A DNA stretch of 64,000 bases from Marinomonas communis (GTDB lineage: Bacteria; Pseudomonadota; Gammaproteobacteria; Pseudomonadales; Marinomonadaceae): contig NZ_SNZA01000002.1 of the NCBI RefSeq assembly GCF_004363305.1, positions 248,001-312,000 on the forward strand. The letters run 5' to 3'. The first letter of the stretch is position 1. Every line of letters starts with the position of its first letter. Made by a program: the position numbers and the translations under genes. Below are positions 61,592-64,000 of the stretch, piece after piece. The notes beneath the pieces were generated by a model. It was not told where the DNA came from. It made no database searches and saw nothing but the letters and a program-made list of their open reading frames with translations.

Positions 61592-61818
61592 TCTCCCCGA
61601 TACAATCGGGTCGTACAAAACCCAATTTCCCGCGCAAAGCGCGGTCCTACAAAGATTCCATGCGTTTGATTCGCGCTGACGTTTCGAGCTGAGGTACGAA
61701 GCGAAGAAGTTGCGCAAGCGAATTGAATTGCATGGAAGCTCACACCTACAGCAATAAGGCGAAGCGCATTGCCGAGGAGGACGCTAGGTTGTTCCCGAGC
61801 ACAGCTCGGTCCTACAAG
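61592..61818. repeat. complete repeat cluster: ACA hairpin, REP hairpin, long R unit and S unit
   Basis: Order: TCTCCCCGATACAATCGGG-TCGTACAA (61592-61617), CCGCGCAAAGCGCGG-TCCTACAAA (61629-61652), R (61655-61741), then S (61742-61818) ending in CCGAGCACAGCTCGG-TCCTACAAG. The last stem has A-T and T-A changes relative to the common CCGCGC/GCGCGG form that keep pairing intact. Confidence 0.88.
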
Positions 61819-61833
61819 ACCATTGCTGAATGA

Positions 61834-61862
61834 AAAAACGGAGGGAATACCTCCGTTTTTTT
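61834..61862 (-). terminator. intrinsic terminator after the putrescine-binding protein gene
   Basis: CGGAGG (61839-61844) and CCTCCG (61850-61855) with a GAATA loop, flanked by A and T tracts; on the minus strand it closes the potF-like gene 19 bp after its stop and may work in both directions. Confidence 0.9.
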
Positions 61863-61880
61863 ATGTGGGTTTAGAACTCT

Positions 61881-63002
61881 CTAGCGGCCTGTTTTGATGT
61901 CGGTCCAGAGGCGGACCATTAGGCGTTCAATTCGCATGCCGCGGACTTTCTGTGCGAACAGTTTCTTTTTCACATCCGCTGGTGGGTAGATGCCTTCGTT
62001 GTCGCGGATTTCTTCGTCTTGTAGATCCATGGCGTCAACGTTCGGGTTGGCGTAGGCGACGTAGTTGGAGATATCGGCGATGACGTCAGGGCGTAGTAGG
62101 AAGTCGATGAATTTATGCGCTGCGTCTTTGTTTTTGGCATCTTTTGGAATCGCTAGCATGTCGAACCAGACTTGTGTGCCTTCCTTTGGAATGCTGTATT
62201 CGATGTTGATGCCGTTTTCCGCTTCGATGGCGCGGTCTTGTGCTTGGATCACGTCACCCGACCAACCGATGGCAACGCAAGCATCGCCGTTTGCGAGGGC
62301 GCTGATGTATTGAGAAGAGTGGAATTGGCTAACGTATGGGCGCACGCTTTTCAGCAGTTCAACCCCTTCGCTGTCCAAGGCGTAGTCCGATTGGGTGCGG
62401 CTGTTTGGGTCTTTGCCGAGGTAGTTTAAAACCAGTGGGTAAAGCTCGTCTGGTGAGTCTAGGAACATGACGCCACAGGACTGCAGTTTTTCCATGTTTT
62501 CCGGTTTGAACACCAGATCCCAGCTGTTAACTGGCGCGTCTTCGCCCAGTACTTCTTTCACTTTATCAACGTTGTAACCAATCCCTGTGGTGCCCCAAAG
62601 GTAAGGTACGCCGTATTGGTTGCCCGGGTCGACTGCTTCTAGGAAAGACAGCAGCTCTGTATCAACACGATGTAAGTTAGACAGTTTTGACTTGTCTAAG
62701 GTATCAAACACACCCGCTTGGATCTGGCGGCCCATAAACGAAGCCGTCGGTACAACCAGGTCGTAACCTGAGTTGCCTGCCAACAGTTTGGCTTCTAGCA
62801 CTTCGTTGCTATCGAATACGTCTTCGATCACGTCGATGCCGGTTTCAGCTTCAAAACGTTCGATGGTGTCTTCTGCAATGTAGTCAGACCAGTTGTAAAA
62901 CTTGAGTGTCTCCGCCATGGCAGGCGTAGCGCCTGCGCTCAACGCACAGACTAAGCTTGCAATGGGTACTACACGTCGCATTTTTCGTTGTGGGTGTGTC
63001 AT
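61881..63002 (-). CDS. potF: polyamine (putrescine) ABC transporter substrate-binding protein, PotF-like
   Basis: A 373-residue periplasmic protein. The signal peptide ends AGATPAMAETLKF. The mature start LKFYNWSDYIAEDTIERFEAETG is the PotF/PotD hallmark, with polyamine-contacting residues in WSDY, in VPYLWGTTGIGYN and in CVAIGWSGD. Start at 63002, with AAAGGA seven bases upstream; the longest frame adds 20 codons. It lies 84 bp downstream of a PuuA-like gene on the same strand, so both probably serve putrescine uptake and breakdown. Confidence 0.92.
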   Translation of the reverse strand: MTHPQRKMRRVVPIASLVCALSAGATPAMAETLKFYNWSDYIAEDTIERFEAETGIDVIEDVFDSNEVLEAKLLAGNSGYDLVVPTASFMGRQIQAGVFDTLDKSKLSNLHRVDTELLSFLEAVDPGNQYGVPYLWGTTGIGYNVDKVKEVLGEDAPVNSWDLVFKPENMEKLQSCGVMFLDSPDELYPLVLNYLGKDPNSRTQSDYALDSEGVELLKSVRPYVSQFHSSQYISALANGDACVAIGWSGDVIQAQDRAIEAENGINIEYSIPKEGTQVWFDMLAIPKDAKNKDAAHKFIDFLLRPDVIADISNYVAYANPNVDAMDLQDEEIRDNEGIYPPADVKKKLFAQKVRGMRIERLMVRLWTDIKTGR

Positions 63003-63085
63003 GGTTGATTCCTTTAGTGATGTCATAAGGATGCCCACGCTTGGCTTTTCTATCCAAGTCATTGGGCATCACGGTTTGAAAGTTA

Positions 63086-64000
63086 TTACACGTTCAATAG
63101 CAGGTGCTCGCGTTCCCATGAGCTGATCACGCGGTTAAACGTTTCGAATTCGCTACGTTTAACGCCCATGTAAGCGGTGACAAAGTCCATGCCTAGGATT
63201 TCACACAATGGTTCGCAGTCTTCTAATAGACGAAGGCCTTCTTCCAAGGTGCGGGCAATTTCCACTTCTTGGTATTCAGAAGGCGGCTGGTTGCCTTTGG
63301 TGGGTTCGGTCGGACGCAGTTTTTGCTTCATACCCAAGTAACCACAGGCCAAGGTCGCGGCGATGGCTAAGTAAGGGTTACAGTCCGCGCCAGGGAAACG
63401 GTTTTCAATGCGTGTCGCTTGTGGCGGTGCATACGGAATACGTAGACCTGCTGTGCGGTTGTCAAAGCCCCATTGCATGTTGATCGGTGCTGCCATTTCA
63501 GGGGAGAAGCGGCGGTAAGAGTTAACGTTCGGCGCAAAGAAAGAAATCGCGTTCGGCGTGTATTTCTGCAAGCCACCTAGGTAGTGGTAGAACAACTCAC
63601 TCGGCTCGCCATTGTTATCGAAAACGTTTTGACCCGTTTCAGCGTCCACTAAGCTTTGGTGGATGTGCATCGCGCTGCCCGGTTCGTTTTTCATCGGCTT
63701 CGCCATGAAGGTCGCGTAGACACCGTGTTTCATCGCGGCTTCACGTAATGTGCGTTTGAACACAAACACCTGATCGGCAAGATCTAATGGATCACCGTGA
63801 ATAAAGTTGATTTCCATCTGTGCCGCACCAGATTCGTGGATCAAGGTGTCCACGTCCAGGTCTTGTGCTTCGCAGTAGGCATATAGGGTATCGATGATAG
63901 TGTTGAACTCGTTTACCGCATCAATGCTGTAGGAACGACGTGAGGTTTCACGCTTACCAGAACGGCCTGCAGCGGGTTTTAGTTCGTAGTCAGGGTCGGT
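63086..64000 (-). CDS. puuA: glutamine synthetase family protein, gamma-glutamylputrescine synthetase-like (C-terminal part)
   Basis: The gene runs off the right edge; about 304 C-terminal codons are present and the frame stays open to 64000. Visible glutamine-synthetase blocks: IHESGAAQMEINF (metal ligands), TFMAKPMKNEPGSAMHIHQS (ATP-binding His), NSYRRFSPEMAAPINMQWGF, and RIENRFPGADCNPYLAIAA (the final R-x-E-x-R/P-G-A-D motif). The A-P-x-N-M-Q-W-G wording and the adjacent PotF gene favour gamma-glutamylation of putrescine, the first step of the Puu pathway, over glutamine synthesis. Confidence 0.88.
   Translation of the reverse strand, partial: TDPDYELKPAAGRSGKRETSRRSYSIDAVNEFNTIIDTLYAYCEAQDLDVDTLIHESGAAQMEINFIHGDPLDLADQVFVFKRTLREAAMKHGVYATFMAKPMKNEPGSAMHIHQSLVDAETGQNVFDNNGEPSELFYHYLGGLQKYTPNAISFFAPNVNSYRRFSPEMAAPINMQWGFDNRTAGLRIPYAPPQATRIENRFPGADCNPYLAIAATLACGYLGMKQKLRPTEPTKGNQPPSEYQEVEIARTLEEGLRLLEDCEPLCEILGMDFVTAYMGVKRSEFETFNRVISSWEREHLLLNV

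Overview
The window looks like chromosomal DNA of a marine gammaproteobacterium of the Oceanospirillales type, most likely Marinomonas. This is an inference from gene content and protein style: choline-sulfate use, glucarate catabolism with a tripartite tricarboxylate transporter (TTT), a class II (long) IlvC next to IlvY, many LysR and MocR regulators, and moderate GC. I see no rRNA, tRNA or CRISPR array. The first gene (a TRAP binding protein) and the last gene (a glutamine-synthetase family enzyme) are cut by the window edges.

Layout. 1-13.2 kb: TRAP binding protein with LysR regulator, a small monooxygenase, an EamA exporter divergent from a MocR regulator, a Tat-exported multicopper oxidase, then a LysR regulator divergent from an aromatic-aldehyde dehydrogenase / DJ-1 / HlyD / DUF2955 efflux cluster, and small genes. 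13.4-19 kb: a TPP riboswitch and a seven-gene thiamine salvage operon (thiD, three ABC transporter genes, tenA, thiM, thiE) whose leader can hide the thiD ribosome binding site. 19-23.8 kb: DUF533 protein, lipocalin, CtlX-type hydrolase with Lrp regulator, 2-hydroxyacid dehydrogenase and AEC transporter. 23.8-33.4 kb: a complete glucarate/galactarate to 2-oxoglutarate operon on the minus strand (TTT transporter, garD, kdgD, gudD, FCD-GntR regulator, 2-oxoglutarate semialdehyde dehydrogenase) with a shared operator-like word at two promoters. 33.8-47.5 kb: a Fur-box-preceded TPR-like protein, a second MocR regulator, an amidohydrolase divergent from an NMT1-type binding protein with a highly structured leader, the betC/choX choline-sulfate locus, an FMN-binding protein, NhaP2-like and AGCS transporters. 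49-57.8 kb: AraC regulator with a degenerate-GGDEF membrane protein, a Pho-box phytase, ModF, IlvC and IlvY. 61.9-64 kb: a putrescine-type binding protein and a PuuA-like enzyme.

The most unusual material is between 47.5 and 61.9 kb. Two minus-strand groups of accessory genes are bounded by imperfect palindromes with the form of integron attC sites. They are a RusA-like gene at 47.6 kb, and, between ilvY and potF, a DUF6884 + GIY-YIG pair, a DUF6979-like gene and an unknown gene. In two cassettes the bases at the cassette start are exactly complementary to the outer box of the attC behind the gene, as expected for excisable circles. No integron integrase is present, so these fit a CALIN (attC cluster lacking integrase). 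A roughly 330-bp ORF-less module recurs three times, each time directly upstream of a cassette gene, and carries a TATAAT-like box and a terminal attC-like palindrome; it may be a mobile promoter cassette.

The same region is full of a second repeat system: a MITE-like palindrome of about 90 bp with a 57-bp deletion form, an 80-bp companion segment, and short REP-like hairpins with an ACA loop and a conserved TCSTACAA tail. The stems of these hairpins change in a compensatory way between copies.
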